Part shown: one piece after another, positions 11,353 through 24,000 of the stretch
How positions within the stretch are numbered: the first letter of the stretch is position 1
Layout of the letters: each line of letters begins with the position of its first letter
Program-made: the position numbers and the translations under genes
The notes under the pieces: generated by a model
Databases searched by the model: none
Told to the model about the DNA's origin: nothing
Seen by the model: the letters and a program-made list of their open reading frames with translations, nothing else
Assembly: GCA_013398175.1 (NCBI GenBank)
Contig: VZRZ01000586.1
Location: 1 to 64,000, forward strand
Source: Climacteris rufus
Lineage: Eukaryota; Chordata; Aves; Passeriformes; Climacteridae
Reading direction: 5' to 3'
DNA length: 64,000 nt

Positions 11353-14300
11353 TTTTATTTTTCTTTTTTAATCTTTGTGTTTTGTATTTGTCAAACATTA
11401 AGAATAACATTAATTGCTAGTAAGAGGCTGACATTAATTACAATAGAATAAATTGGACTTTGGCTGACATGCACCGGGCAGGATATAACTTTCAGAACCT
11501 TTCCACTCAGCAAGAATCCTTTTACTTCTGTCATATACTTTTGTGCAATTCATCATACCACATCCAGGAGGATCTTTTTTTTCAATAGCTGTCAGCACGT
11601 TCTGAAAGTTTGCCAGTTATTCTTTCAAAAATTGCAAGGGAGAGGGGAAAAAAAGAAAAAAACCAAGCAGATTTATAGGCTTATTTCCCCCCCAAATTAC
11701 ATCTATCTACTCTATATCAGAGTACTGTCAGTTTGCTAACATATTTTGGAAAGGTCAGGATTATGCATTAAAGATCCCATTTTACCTTTCACAGAATAAC
11801 CACATCATGCATCCTGTTTCTGTTCTAAGTAGTCTAACAGAACATGGCAAATTTGGTGCTAGAAAAGTGATAACTTCTTTAAATATTTAGGTTTCTATTC
11901 CTTTGGGGCACAATGCACTCTTCAGTGTTTATGCTCATGTACCCTTCCTGTATTCACAGAGCAGTTCCAGGCATGGGAGAATATTCCTAAGCCAGGGTAG
12001 GGAGCAAAAGAAACCTAAAGTGGACTTTGCCTCACACCTCTTCTAAAAATCTGTTCTTGTTCAAAAGTTTTATGGCTATTAATTAGTACATCTAGTGCAG
12101 TGTACTTAAAGGGCTTGGCTTGAAATCATCATAGTTTGTAGACACATTGCCTAATGAAAGGAAGATCTTAATGCTTCATTGTGCATGTCTGCTAAGATTA
12201 ATATTTAGCGGATAATTTTTTTCCATCAGGACCAATGAAGATTATGGAAAGCCATTTTTGCAAGTACCTGATGAAGCAAGTATTCTTCCTTCATTACTCA
12301 CAAAGTATTAGCCACAATCAAATTCAAATAGTTTTCTTGAGATAGAAAGATCCAGAAGAGACATGTATAATATGAAATGCTTTATGATATATTAATGGAG
12401 TATTTTTATTAAATGTTTCAAATTTTCTTGCTCTATGACTACTTCTGCCTCTTATTTAATCAGGATTAAAATGCTGTAAGGAGGTTTAAGTGGTTATAAC
12501 CTAGGTCCCTGAAGTTTGACAATCCTTCTGGGGTCCTATAACATACATCCACTCATTGTCTTGGCATATGTAGGGCAACTGACAACTGCATAATTAAATA
12601 CAGTGGTTTTAAGGGTGCCATGGATAGCTTTTGCTGCACAACCACTCTTTGCATCACTGACAGACACAGTTATTCATTGCCCATGGCCACCAGACCATTC
12701 TCTCACTCTCAGTTTGCTAGGACTCACCTGCATGCTTACAAGGAAAGTTCTGTTTAAATTCTAAAAAAGTGAATGAATAGAATTAAATTCAATTTAAATG
12801 AAATGTTCTGGTTCTATTCTTGGTTGGTACCTTCCTACCTCTGTTTCTGGCGTAAAGAGTGTTTGAAGACATGTCTGCTCTTGCTACTCTACCACTGCTT
12901 CAACAGCAGGTATTACCCTTCACAATTACACTTTAATACTTCAGTATTTAATTTAAATATAAGTAGTCAGATGAGACCTAGCAATGAGGTGACGACCCAT
13001 AGTGATAAAAAAGATAATTAGAATTACAATTTTTCTACTGTGAGAAGAGCCATGCAGTGGCATATATTGGATACTTGGAAATATGTCTAGGCATTTACAT
13101 AAATTTTGCCTTAATTTTCTCTTTGAATTCAGACAGACTAGCTATGAACGTTACTGTGGAAACTAAACGCCTGTGCTATCTAACCTGTCATGTTAGATTC
13201 CTGTAGAGAGTACAGTTATACTCTAGATTTCTATCAGTGGGCACTGGAAAATGAAGTGCAAGCACAGCTCAGAAATACCCCTTTTCAAAACTCTAAAGCC
13301 TATTTCTCAAACAACTCCTTGGTAGCAGTACAGATTTTAATTCGTGCACCTTCCCACTCTTTCTCTGAACTGCTTTCCACGTCTGTGTGAAGCTTATATT
13401 TGCATTCATGTTGTTACAGTGTGAACAGGACTGAAGACCTGATCCAGATCCAAAGGAATAATGAACATTCATCATTTAGCTTGTGCATTATTAAATATTG
13501 AACCACACTCTCACATAAGTCACAAACTAGGAGTATGTGATCAAAATATATGTTATATGTCATGTGTCATGTGTCATGTGTCATATGTCATGTTATAAGC
13601 ATAAATTCCGACAAGAGACAAACACACGCATATCCTTTGCCAGCCCATATATCCACCACATCATCCTGTTAACTGTGCTTGAAAGCCTGGTGAAACTTCA
13701 TGCTGACAAAGCTCACACAGCAAGAATAATGTCCTGGCTGAGAGAGGAAGAAGTTCCCTTTAATTTTTCCTCTGGATTTGATTTTTGATCACTTAAGCTT
13801 CAGAATGAATGGGTAGTCCCAGCCCTTTCCAGGGCCTGGTTCATTTCCAGCCGAGCATATTTTGTAGGGTAGGAAATTTAAGGACTAAGTCTTGGCAACA
13901 GCTCAGTCTTCATAGTTTGAATTTCAGTGCCTTAAGGAAAGGATGTGGCTTGAAAAATAGCTCTGAAAAAAGTATTTTTACTTCTGAGAATAGCTCACCA
14001 TATTTACTAGGGCCCAATGATTGAATTCTCACACCTTTGAAGCATGTGGTTTTAATCAGCTGGTTGAAGCCTTGATCCAAGGACATAAAGACTTGTGGTT
14101 CCAGGGATGTAATGACTTATGAACAAGAACACAATCTGTCTTTCACTGAAGTCTTTCTAATGAAAATGAGCAAGGTGGTGGACCTAAGCAGGCAGTTTCC
14201 ATTTCTCAAGTAATGAGACTGCCCTTGGGCTGCTTTGTTTCGTGGCTCACAAAGAGCACAACACAAGGATGGGTGTCTCCAACCATCCTGCAAGCCTTTG

Positions 14301-15814
14301 AATCATTCTTGGAGCATCACTCAGTCACATTCCCACTGCATCAGGAACAATTGCCTTCTCACAGCATGTCTCCTCTATCTAAATATGGCACCTGGTTCTG
14401 CCAGTACCCATCCCAAAGCAGAGTTGCTGGAGGATGGAAAGCACACATATTTCCCTATACTTGCCTACGACATTATTTGGAGAAAAACTATAGCAGTAGG
14501 AGAAGCTAATAAAGATATCTTGGGTAAGGTGCTGTAGTATCAGCATGCTCATGTTGGCTGGAAGCCAGGAAGAGGGGGCTGAGGTACAGCTGTTCCTAGC
14601 TACATAAAACTACTGATTTCTTGTCAGAAAAGTCTTACTGTAATTTTTTCTGACATCAGTGTCATGAAACCTTCAAATATTATTGCATATAATTAACAGC
14701 AAATTTATATACTAAGATTACCATTCAGTTTCCTGAAGTGGCATAAGTGTTATCCAAGGGAATATTTCCAACGGAGTAAAACCAAATGGTGAAACCTAAG
14801 AACAAAAAAGATAACATGTCTTCAGAAAAACACAACTACTCTTCCAGGATTATCCTATGATATATACCTAAAGCCCAAAGAAGATTATTTTCCCTTAAGC
14901 ATGCATATCTCTTTTTATTTTCTTCTTAATCTGCTGCTGGCACTTTTGCAGTGTATTTATTATTTAATTCATACATAACACTAATTTTGCAGATATTTTT
15001 CAAGCTTATTGTCAAAATGTTCTTTTACTTTTAAATTGCTCTCATCATTCAACATCTTAGACTAAAACATCCCAAAGACTTCTCAGTAATTTTTTTTCAT
15101 TTTTCATGAAACTTTCCTATGCAATTATTTCCTTAATAAATGAGGTTTTTGTTCCATAGCATATTTGTGTCTCAGCCAGGATTCACTGCTCCCATTGTTC
15201 TTAAGCTACGGATACTTACAATGTAGAATAAAAATCCTTTTCCCTTTCCACAAAGAAAAAGCCAAATAATGCTGGGACACAGCTCACCTTCCAAAAGAGA
15301 TACCACATGACTAGAGGACTAAAAATTTAGGAAGAATACAACACAGAGTAGTCATGAAGTTGAATCAAGCAAGTAACCTAACATTAGTGTTCCTTACATA
15401 CTACCATAGTATCCATGCAGACTTGGCCAGCCAGTGTGCTGTTAGGGATCCCCCAAATCCCAGGAGGTCACTGGCCACTCAACTTGCCTTTTACCTCACA
15501 GACTCCTGCCAGCCAGGAGCTGGTGTGCTGTAGGTCCATCCTAAAGGCTCCTACGGGACCAGAACAAAGTTAAACATTAGTTTAGAGCAGCCTTGTTTTT
15601 TTTTGCCATTTCCCCTGAGGCAAATGAAGATGTTTAGGACAAGGAACCAGGAGCTATCTTACTGTCACTTTTTCACCTATACCCAGCACAGGCCAGACAC
15701 TTCAGGCAAATGCTGAAATACAGAAGGCAAACTTCTGAGTAAAATCAAACAAAATCCTCTAAATTTCCTTTATTATGGTTTGGTCTCTACTACCAAAGCT
15801 AGTAGAACTTTCCA
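11353..15814. other. AT-rich stretch, nothing recognised apart from a short minisatellite
   Basis: No gene or large transposon recognised. The 98-100 codon overlapping frames at 14213-14537 carry no domain I know and conflict with each other. A 7-bp tandem repeat lies at 13554-13591. Confidence 0.45.
13554..13591. repeat. 7-bp tandem repeat (ATGTGTC)n
   Basis: About five tandem copies of ATGTGTC, with ATATGTC variants at the two ends. It accounts for the cysteine/histidine-rich start of the open frame at 13537-13788, which is therefore not a gene. Confidence 0.85.
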
Positions 15815-15819
15815 GTCTT
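15815..15819. repeat. target-site duplication GTCTT, left copy
   Basis: Exact partner of 17120-17124. It shows that the sequence on both sides of the gap belongs to one insertion. Confidence 0.9.
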
Positions 15820-17119
15820 TGTCATGGTTTGAGCCGTCCCAAAGCTCCCACGAAAAGCTGCTTCCCTTTCCCCTCCCTCTGCTCAACAGGGGAAAGGAAT
15901 TTCTTCCAAGGTGAGACAAGGCTACTGAGAGAAAAAACCTCTCTAATTAAGCAGGTTAAAACAGGCTCAAAACTTAAAAGTGGTAAGTGAATTTATTACA
16001 GAGTTAAAGGAGTAAGCAAAACATTCTCTTAAACACTTTCTCTGCCCCCCCCCCCAAATCCCTCCCTCCTTCCCTCAAAAGGTAAGGAGAATGGGGTGGG
16101 GGTGGTGGTTTCCTAGTCTGTTCATTCCTCAGATGTTTTTCTTCTTGGCAATTATTTGGAGAGGAGGCAGGTCCCCTTCTTGCAAGCACTGTGGCATATT
16201 TTGCACGAGTCCTTTTTCCCTCTTGGTGAGCAGTCCACCCAGTCACTGCTGCCTGCATCCTCCTCCCAAGGCCAGACTGGTCCAAACTTAAGGTCGGGGT
16301 GAAACAATGCCTTTTTTACCACAAATGACTCCCTCAGTCCCCAGGAGCAAAGGCCTCGTTATCCACGTTGGCCCCCTCCAGACCAAAGGCCCTCCTGTAT
16401 GAGTCCATCCCTCCTGCTCTGGCATGGGGTGGATCTCGGCTCCTTCNNNNNNNNNNNNNNNNNNNNNNNNNNNNNNNNNNNNNNNNNNNNNNNNNNNNNN
16501 NNNNNNNNNNNNNNNNNNNNNNNNNNNNNNNNNNNNNNNNNNNNNNNNNNNNNNNNNNNNNNNNNNNNNNNNNNNNNNNNNNNNNNNNNNNNNNNNNNNN
16601 NNNNNNNNNNNNNNNNNNNNNNNNNNNNNNNNNNNNNNNNNNNNNNNNNNNNNNNNNNNNNNNNNNNNNNNNNNNNNNNNNNNNNNNNNNNNNNNNNNNN
16701 NNNNNNNNNNNNNNNNNNNNNNNNNNNNNNNNNNNNNNNNNNNNNNNNNNNNNNNNNNNNNNNNNNNNNNNNNNNNNNNNNNNNNNNNNNNNNNNNNNNN
16801 NNNNNNNNNNNNNNNNNNNNNNNNNNNNNNNNNNNNATCTGTTGTTTCTCCTATATGCTCTACTCCTTCTTCCCTGTCTATCTACATCTACTGGTGCGTG
16901 CATGCGTACTACCGTGACAACTTCTTAAATATGTTGTCACAGAGGCTTTACTTTCTTCTCTAACTAGCCCGGCTGTGGCTTCCACAGCATGTCCATCTTC
17001 AGAGCCATCAAGGATAGGCCCTGGCCAGACAGCTGTGGAAGCTTCTGGCATCTTTTCACAGGAGCCATCTTTCTGGCCCCTACCATGCCCAAAAAGCCAG
17101 ACCCTGTCAAAGCACCACA
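15820..17119 (-). mobile_element. long solo LTR (antisense), ERVL-like, 5-bp TSD GTCTT, contains assembly gap
   Basis: On the plus strand it begins TGTCATGGTTTGAGCC and ends AAAGCACCACA, with a perfect 5-bp direct repeat GTCTT on both sides (15815-15819 and 17120-17124). Reading the minus strand gives AATAAA (complement of 15992-15997), a purine-rich tract and an ERVL-type CTCAAACCATGACA end. The part right of the gap (16837-17119) resembles the U3 half of a long LTR family I recognise from bird genomes. A 390-bp run of N (16447-16836) lies inside, so the true length is uncertain. The open frames that run through the N block are artefacts. Its 3' third is nearly identical to 1-273 in inverted orientation. 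Confidence 0.93.
16447..16836. other. assembly gap (390 N)
   Basis: Run of N within the antisense LTR. The missing bases are most likely GC-rich LTR text, because both flanks belong to the same insertion. Confidence 1.
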
Positions 17120-17124
17120 GTCTT
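17120..17124. repeat. target-site duplication GTCTT, right copy
   Basis: Exact partner of 15815-15819, directly after the CA end of the LTR. Confidence 0.9.
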
Positions 17125-17589
17125 GCAGTTCAAGCTGTCTCAGGGGACCAAAGAACTGACCAGAGGGAAAGAGGAAAGCAAATCCCTTAGAAAATAGAGG
17201 TCAGATCTTAAGATTTTCTCCCTCACACTGCCAAAAGCAGTGACAAGCAATCATTTGGCACCTGTGCAAAAAAATAAGGGGAAAAAAATGCTTCCTAAGT
17301 GGAACTGATTTGGTTTGTAAGCTGTAATAGGCCTATATATTTTGCTGACCAAGATACTCCTGTAATCCTAACCAGTTGAAATAAGCTTCAGGATAATGCT
17401 GAAAGAGAATTTGGGTGCAATTAGCTTAAGTCAATTACCTTTAAACATAACTGTCTTAATTGAAAATACCAAGCAGCTACACCATATGTAGTCATCCTGA
17501 AACTGTAGGAATTTCAGCAAAATGCTTTCATTGGCAGGAAACATTAAAAATTAAATTATTCATCCTTATTGTGTTTGTTACAAATATCT
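17125..17589. other. nothing recognised
   Basis: AT-rich spacer between the long LTR and the microsatellite, with no gene or repeat recognised. Confidence 0.5.
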
Positions 17590-18076
17590 TCTCGATATCT
17601 ATCCATATATACCACTAGAGTGGTGTGTATCTGTATATATCTATATCATCTATATCATCTATACCTATATAGCTATATAACCTATATCTATCTATATCTA
17701 TCCATGTATCTCTATCTCTGTCTCTATCTCTATCTCTATATCTATGTCTATGTCTATGTCTATGTCTATGTCTATGTCTATGTCTATATCTATATATCTA
17801 TATCTATAATCTGTATCTAATCTCTATCTCTATCTCTATATCTACCTCTATCTCTATATCTCTATCTATGTCTATGGCTATGTCTGTATCTATATATCTA
17901 TATCTATATCTATATCTATATCTATATCTATATCTAATATCTGTCTCTATCTCTATCTATCTCTAACTCTATCTCTATCTCTATCTCTATCTCTATCTCT
18001 ATCTCTATCTCTATCTCTATCTCTATCTATCTCTATCTCTATCTCTATCTCTATCTCTATCTCTATCTCTATCTAA
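17590..18076. repeat. compound hexanucleotide microsatellite (CTATNT)n
   Basis: About 490 bp of pyrimidine-rich plus strand built from CTATAT, CTATGT and CTATCT units, degenerate at both ends. Variants cluster: seven perfect CTATGT units at 17742-17783, a CTATAT run near 17895-17935, and a long CTATCT run from about 17968 to 18073 with occasional 4-bp TATC slips. The tyrosine-rich open frame at 17569-17820 is a by-product. Confidence 0.97.
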
Positions 18077-21000
18077 TCTACATCCATCTGTATCCTCTAT
18101 ATCTCCCATACTTCTATAATATTGAAAAGTACTATATATTTTTGTTAGAACTTACTAAATATCAGCCTTGATACATTTTGATATACTTACTGCATATATA
18201 GGATATATTGAAGAACTCGGCATATAAACAATATGGTTAGAGAATGGATAATACATTAAACTTGAGACTTCTTTAGGATTCATGTGACTTCTCTATGGCT
18301 GAAACATTTACCAGTGTGGATTTTCTTAGCTCCCATCCATAGGATGGTAGACTTAAGTGACTGGAAGAAAAGTATAGAAATGCACTCTCTGACCATAGCA
18401 GCACAATGTGGAGACTAAAATAAATCTTGAAAGCTTTCCCTTTTCAAATATCTTTTTCTATCTGCCATTACAGTTTTGATAAAGCTAAGAGGCAATTATA
18501 ATTGCTGGAAATACTAATTTGAATTAATTTTAGCTCTGAATGAATGACACAAAGACTTTTTCCTTCCTTTCTTAATAGATCACAAAATGAACGTGAGACT
18601 ACAGCATTTAAACTGAATTAAAATAGTGTTGTTAATTTTAACCTTGATAGATGAAATAATGATCCCTGTGTCAGAAAACTATGGCATTGTTCTAGTTCTA
18701 GTTTCCCCGTGGGCCTGGGTATCTCACCAAGCATTCAAGGTTGAAGGGGTATGTGTGATGTCAGGACCATGGGAGTAAGCCAGAGAAGGGAGCCTGAGCT
18801 ACCACCAACCATGGCAAGGCAGAAGCCATAGAAGAGTGTAACAGAGCTGAGACCAGTCCATGCAAGCAGGAAACCACATAACAACTCCACTGAGGATCCC
18901 GTAAGGAGGAAGCTGTGCTTGTTTTAATAGCAGCCTTGGAAAACAGCAATTTACCTTGGTAACTGTGTTTGTATAAAGGCTTCTTTTACACCCTAACTTA
19001 CACTTGCATAGGCTCCAGAAAATATAGGTAAGGTGGAAATAACCAAATATTTTAAAGTCTCCCACAGGGTTTATGGCTTTTCTCTATACATTAACAGTCA
19101 TAGGAGCATGAAATAGTAAGCACTTCAAGCATTTCGAATTAGATATTCTTGCCCACTGCATGAAAAAACCCACACAAACTCATCTAGAGACTTTGTAATC
19201 TGAAGAAATTCAGCTGATTGTCAAGAGAGCAATGACTCAGATATCTCACTAATATTGCTAGATGACCTGTCAAGGTTTACTGAAATTCCAATTACCAGGA
19301 GTCGTTCAAGCACTCTCTAGTAATAATTATATCATCTGCTACCTAGTAGATGGTACTGAGCAGGAAATTGGAGGGAAAATATAAATCTACATTACATTCT
19401 AATGACTTAAAATTTAGTGAACAATCCAAGGAAAAAATGACTATTTCCAGATGATTGCCCCTGAACTTCAAGAATAAAGATAAATATTAAGTATCTTCAT
19501 TGATGCACAAGAAATGAAAACACAGCTGAAAAACAATCACCTATGTCTTAATAATTATGTGGATTCAGGTATTTCTCATTACTATTGTTTGAGAAGGTAT
19601 AGGATTTTTCTTCCTTTTCAGTCATTATGGCCTCATTCCAACATTTTAATGTTTAAATGAATCTTTATCTTTCTGTCCAAGTGATCCAGCTAGTTAATGG
19701 TTGAACAGCAATTCTAATAAATGTGTTGAACAAAGTAGATGATCATCATCATAATTTAAAATAATTCCATAAATGCTTTATCACCGTTGTGTAATACTCT
19801 AGCTTTAGAGTGTGTTTTGGCAAAGCTTGCACTTCCATCGTTACCCTGGCCTCAAAATAAGAAGCTCATTAAGAAAATTGTTTAAATATTTTATCTGGCA
19901 ATTAACATATACAATCTAAGTGGTCATCATTGACTCATTTCGGTAACAAATATGATAGCATAAATCTGAGGAGACAAGGAGATTTATAGGGTCAATACAT
20001 GTGGATAGTAGAGCATGGGATGAGTCCAAATTCATTAGTTGTTTGGGGAAGAAGGAAGATGGCAACGGTTGCAATCCGTCAGCAGCCGGCACCAACACCC
20101 ATTTGGAGAGACACTGAGCTTTCCAGAATGGTAAACCAAAATTGTAGCAGTGATCTTGTGGCTGTGCAGTCATGGGCACAGCAGATACAAGGTAGATAAA
20201 CTCATCAGGTAATGTGACCAGCCTAAGACTCTGTATCCTAGTACACCGTCTGCTATACAGAACAGCCCCATCTGCACTGTCTAATGAGAACAGTCTCTGA
20301 CCTGTTCACCTCATCCAGACTATTAAGCAAAATGGATAACTGGAGGCCACAGCTTGAACCCTTGACCGGGCTCTATCCAGTCTGCAGACTATTGCATCCT
20401 GCCTAATTATCTCACAAGTGTATCTGCCCTGACACAAGTTGTTCCAGCACACTCTTCGGGAATTTACATCAACAACTCTGAATGGTGTTTACATTTCCAC
20501 AGTGTCACTTAGAGAGGTGACATTAAAGTTATAAGATACAGCTGATATACAAATATGTCTTTTATTGGTTCTTAAAAACTAGGGACATTTATTCTGTGCT
20601 TTTCATGAATTCAGTGTCAAATAGCTCATAGCAGACTTTCTCAAATACGCTATTTCCTTTGACAGGTTTTCCCAGTTTAGGAGAACTAAAACACAACTAG
20701 ATTTAAAATTGGGTACTCATTAATAACTTCATTAATAACTCATTAATAAGTGCAAGTACTTAATGAGTGCCCATGCTGTCCCACAGTAAGGCATTGCAAG
20801 GCAGCCAGCACATCAGCTGCCCAGAGCACTTGGGCCACCAACTCTAGTGATGGCATATCCTGAGGCTCAGCTGTTTCAAAGTGCTAGAGCTGCTTCTGGC
20901 TTCAACCTCAGCAGTCAAAACAGACAACTCAGGCCTCTCTCTGTTCTCCTGTTATTATTGCACAGAGAGTAGATGTCCCTTTTATTATTCTCTGTGTGGA

Positions 21001-24000
21001 AAGAAAGACCTTTGCTCTCATCACCAGAGTCTGTGACATTTTTGCCCATCACAATTTCTTTAGAAAGTTGTGTCAGCTTTAGGTAATAAATGAGAAGACT
21101 TCTCAGTTTTCTTTTGTATCAGCAAGTACTCAGTAGAACTCCTATTAGGTGGCAGTGCTGCTGGCAAGTCTTATTTTAAATGTTTTACAGAAAAAAGGGA
21201 AGACTGGGAGACAGTCCCATCCTGATACAGTGGCTATCTTATTCTCAGTGGCAGCTTGGGCAATCACAATTAGCTTTCCCCATAGTATTTGAAAGGCATG
21301 TTTTATTTCTTCTTTTTTAAACTGATTGACATGCTGTGCTGGGACTCTGTGCAGACAGAACTGCCTGCATAATTTTCTCTAAGAGAACACATCCGTAAAC
21401 TTCCCAAGACTTTTGAATCAATAAATCTAGGGATTTTTCACAAGTCACTCTAGAAAAATGAACTCCTTAATCAGAAAAAAAAAAAAATCAAAACTAACCG
21501 AGGGTTAAAGAGATGAAAATGAGAGGATTTGTTGGAAAGAAAGTTCCCTTTTTTCAGAGCCACTGGTAGTTCAGAAATCTGTGCATTTATCTATGGACCC
21601 CTTGGGATTTCTCCTTTCCATCTTGGCTGGCACTTGACAATGCAACTGCTCTGTGTCTTGCTGGGAACTCTTCCTGGCCTGTGACCAAATGTCTGAGCAG
21701 TGGCTCAGGGGATCTCTTGTTCTCTGCCTGCCCTACCCAGCAGCCAGAGAAAACACTGAGAGCAAATGTGATCTTTTCCCCACTACACATGCAATCCCTT
21801 GGCTTTGTATCACTTGGTATTTGCCAGAGGCTCCAGAAAATGTATTAAAATTAAATAAATCTTTCCCAGGTTTGTATCCAATAGGTAAACCATACAATTG
21901 CATCTAACAACAAGCAAGAATTAAATTCCTTGGCAGACTGTTTTTCTTGGTTAAACCTTTCTTAGCTACAAGGATAAGAGTTTCTTACTTAGCTAATATT
22001 GCTTACTTAGCTAATATTGACCTCCTTTCAAAGACAGGAAATTTATTTATGTCGGTGCCCAAGGACCAAAGTCTAGTTCTCCATTTGAATAAATGGTTTT
22101 AGCAAGTACAGTGATAGATAAATCATTGTATACTGTAGTGCTTCTGGGCATCATTTTATCTTGCATTTTATGCTACAGCATGAACAACTTCTGGTACTGA
22201 TTTTGTTGATTCTGAGTTTGAGCAGTACACAGCATTCTCCCCCAGGTCTCTTTTCCTTCTCATTTTACATTCTCTCTCATGTCCAAACTGCAGAACCACC
22301 ATCTCTCCCTATAAACATCAGACCGAATGAAGCAAATTCCCTTGCTTGCCAGATGTAATTACTTTGTCAAGGGAAAATTCTGGATCTTTCTGAATGTCCT
22401 GCCTCAAATCCTGTAATAATGAATTGCCTCAGTCAGAAACCCTCCTGACATATTCTTTTGGTACCCTCTCAATATCAATAGGACTATAACTAAGTTTTTT
22501 TTTGGCTTTTTAAAATTCTTTTTCCCAAGTAAAAAAGAAATACAACACTTGACTCATACAGTTTTGCCAAAGTTCCCTATTCACATAACAGCTCAATGGC
22601 CTATAAATTATGCCAGTTTATAAGGGGAGTTTTAGACTGATAACTGGAATCAAAGTTATCAGATTGCTAGACTGTGAGAAAATTGGTTCATGAAAATTTT
22701 GTTTTAACATCTTAGTCTGCTGTTATGTAACAATTTCTGTGTTCCTTAAAGATGAATCAAGTTATAAAGAGCTTTTTTGTTGGACAAAAGTTATGGTCAG
22801 TTTTAACTCCCTTAATTTATGATTGCCTCTTGGTTAAAGATTTCTGGGTACAAGGTCCAGAATTCATTAAAGAAGTTATAAATGCTGACCTTGATCTACC
22901 CTTGTCTCTGGTGGTTCTCATATCTGCCTCCCTGCCCAGGGGCAAGAATACTAATGCTGAAAATGTATTAAAATATTCTTCCACAAAGATTCTGGCTAAT
23001 TGGCCAGATTTTTCCAAGATCAATAGTAAGCACACTAGACTGAGCTCTGAGTGCTTGACCTATGAATGATAAAAAGTTTCAGCAACCAAAACGGACAGAT
23101 TATTAAGATGTGGTCCCAGGATCCCAGAAAATTTTTACTAATTGCGAGTTTTTCCTGCCCAAACCTTGAGGCCATGATCTTCATGTCTCCTACTGTATCC
23201 TGTGGCATGATAGTAAAGCCTCTGGGATTATCTCATATTTTGTTTCAAGGTGGTTTTATTTGGTTGTCTGGCTTGTTTTCACTTCTCCTTCAATTTGTGG
23301 AAGCCTCATACATAAAATGAATCAAGGCAAGCTAGACAGGAAACACATTAATTTAGAATCTCTGCCTGTGTTTTCCGTCCTTTGTTTCACATGGTACATT
23401 TTCACACTTTCTTCCTAGCTGAAAAATATGGTTCTGTAAACAAAAAAAATAATAGCTGTGTTTTGTGCTTGTTTTTTGGCTTTGTGTTTACACTGTTCTG
23501 CTGTGGTCTTTCAGTCCTTCATGTCAGTGACCGGTATGTGAACAACAGTAACATTCCACCCAGAAAAGTCAAACCTGAAACTGTATCTATATGATTGTTC
23601 TCAACTAACATAACTCTAAAGATGTCTAGACCTATGCAATTATTTTAAGGTCCCTTCATCATCAACAGGGAAAAACACATCCAAGCAGTGAGTCATCCTA
23701 CCTATTTTAGGCACCTTAGCAAGACTCTGGAGATGCTTGTTTTTTTTACTTAAGAGAGATTTCTTGATTCTGTTAGAAAAAAGTCCATCAAGGCCACGAG
23801 GAGTTAATTGACATGAATGAGATTACATAAAGTAAGATAAAATTGCATGAAATTCTATCAGATTAATAAAGGTATTTCTTTGGATAACACTGGAATGAAT
23901 GACCACTTGATCTGTTAATATTAGGACACAAAAAATCTTCCAGTGTTGAGATTGTCTTGTGATTTTTAACTCCATAATTGATGTAGTCATTAGTATGAAA

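Noticed and set aside
16334..16963. Open frames of 172-189 codons on both strands
   Set aside because: They run through 390 N and are artefacts of translating an assembly gap inside an LTR.
17569..17820. Tyrosine/valine-rich open frame
   Set aside because: Translation of the hexanucleotide microsatellite.
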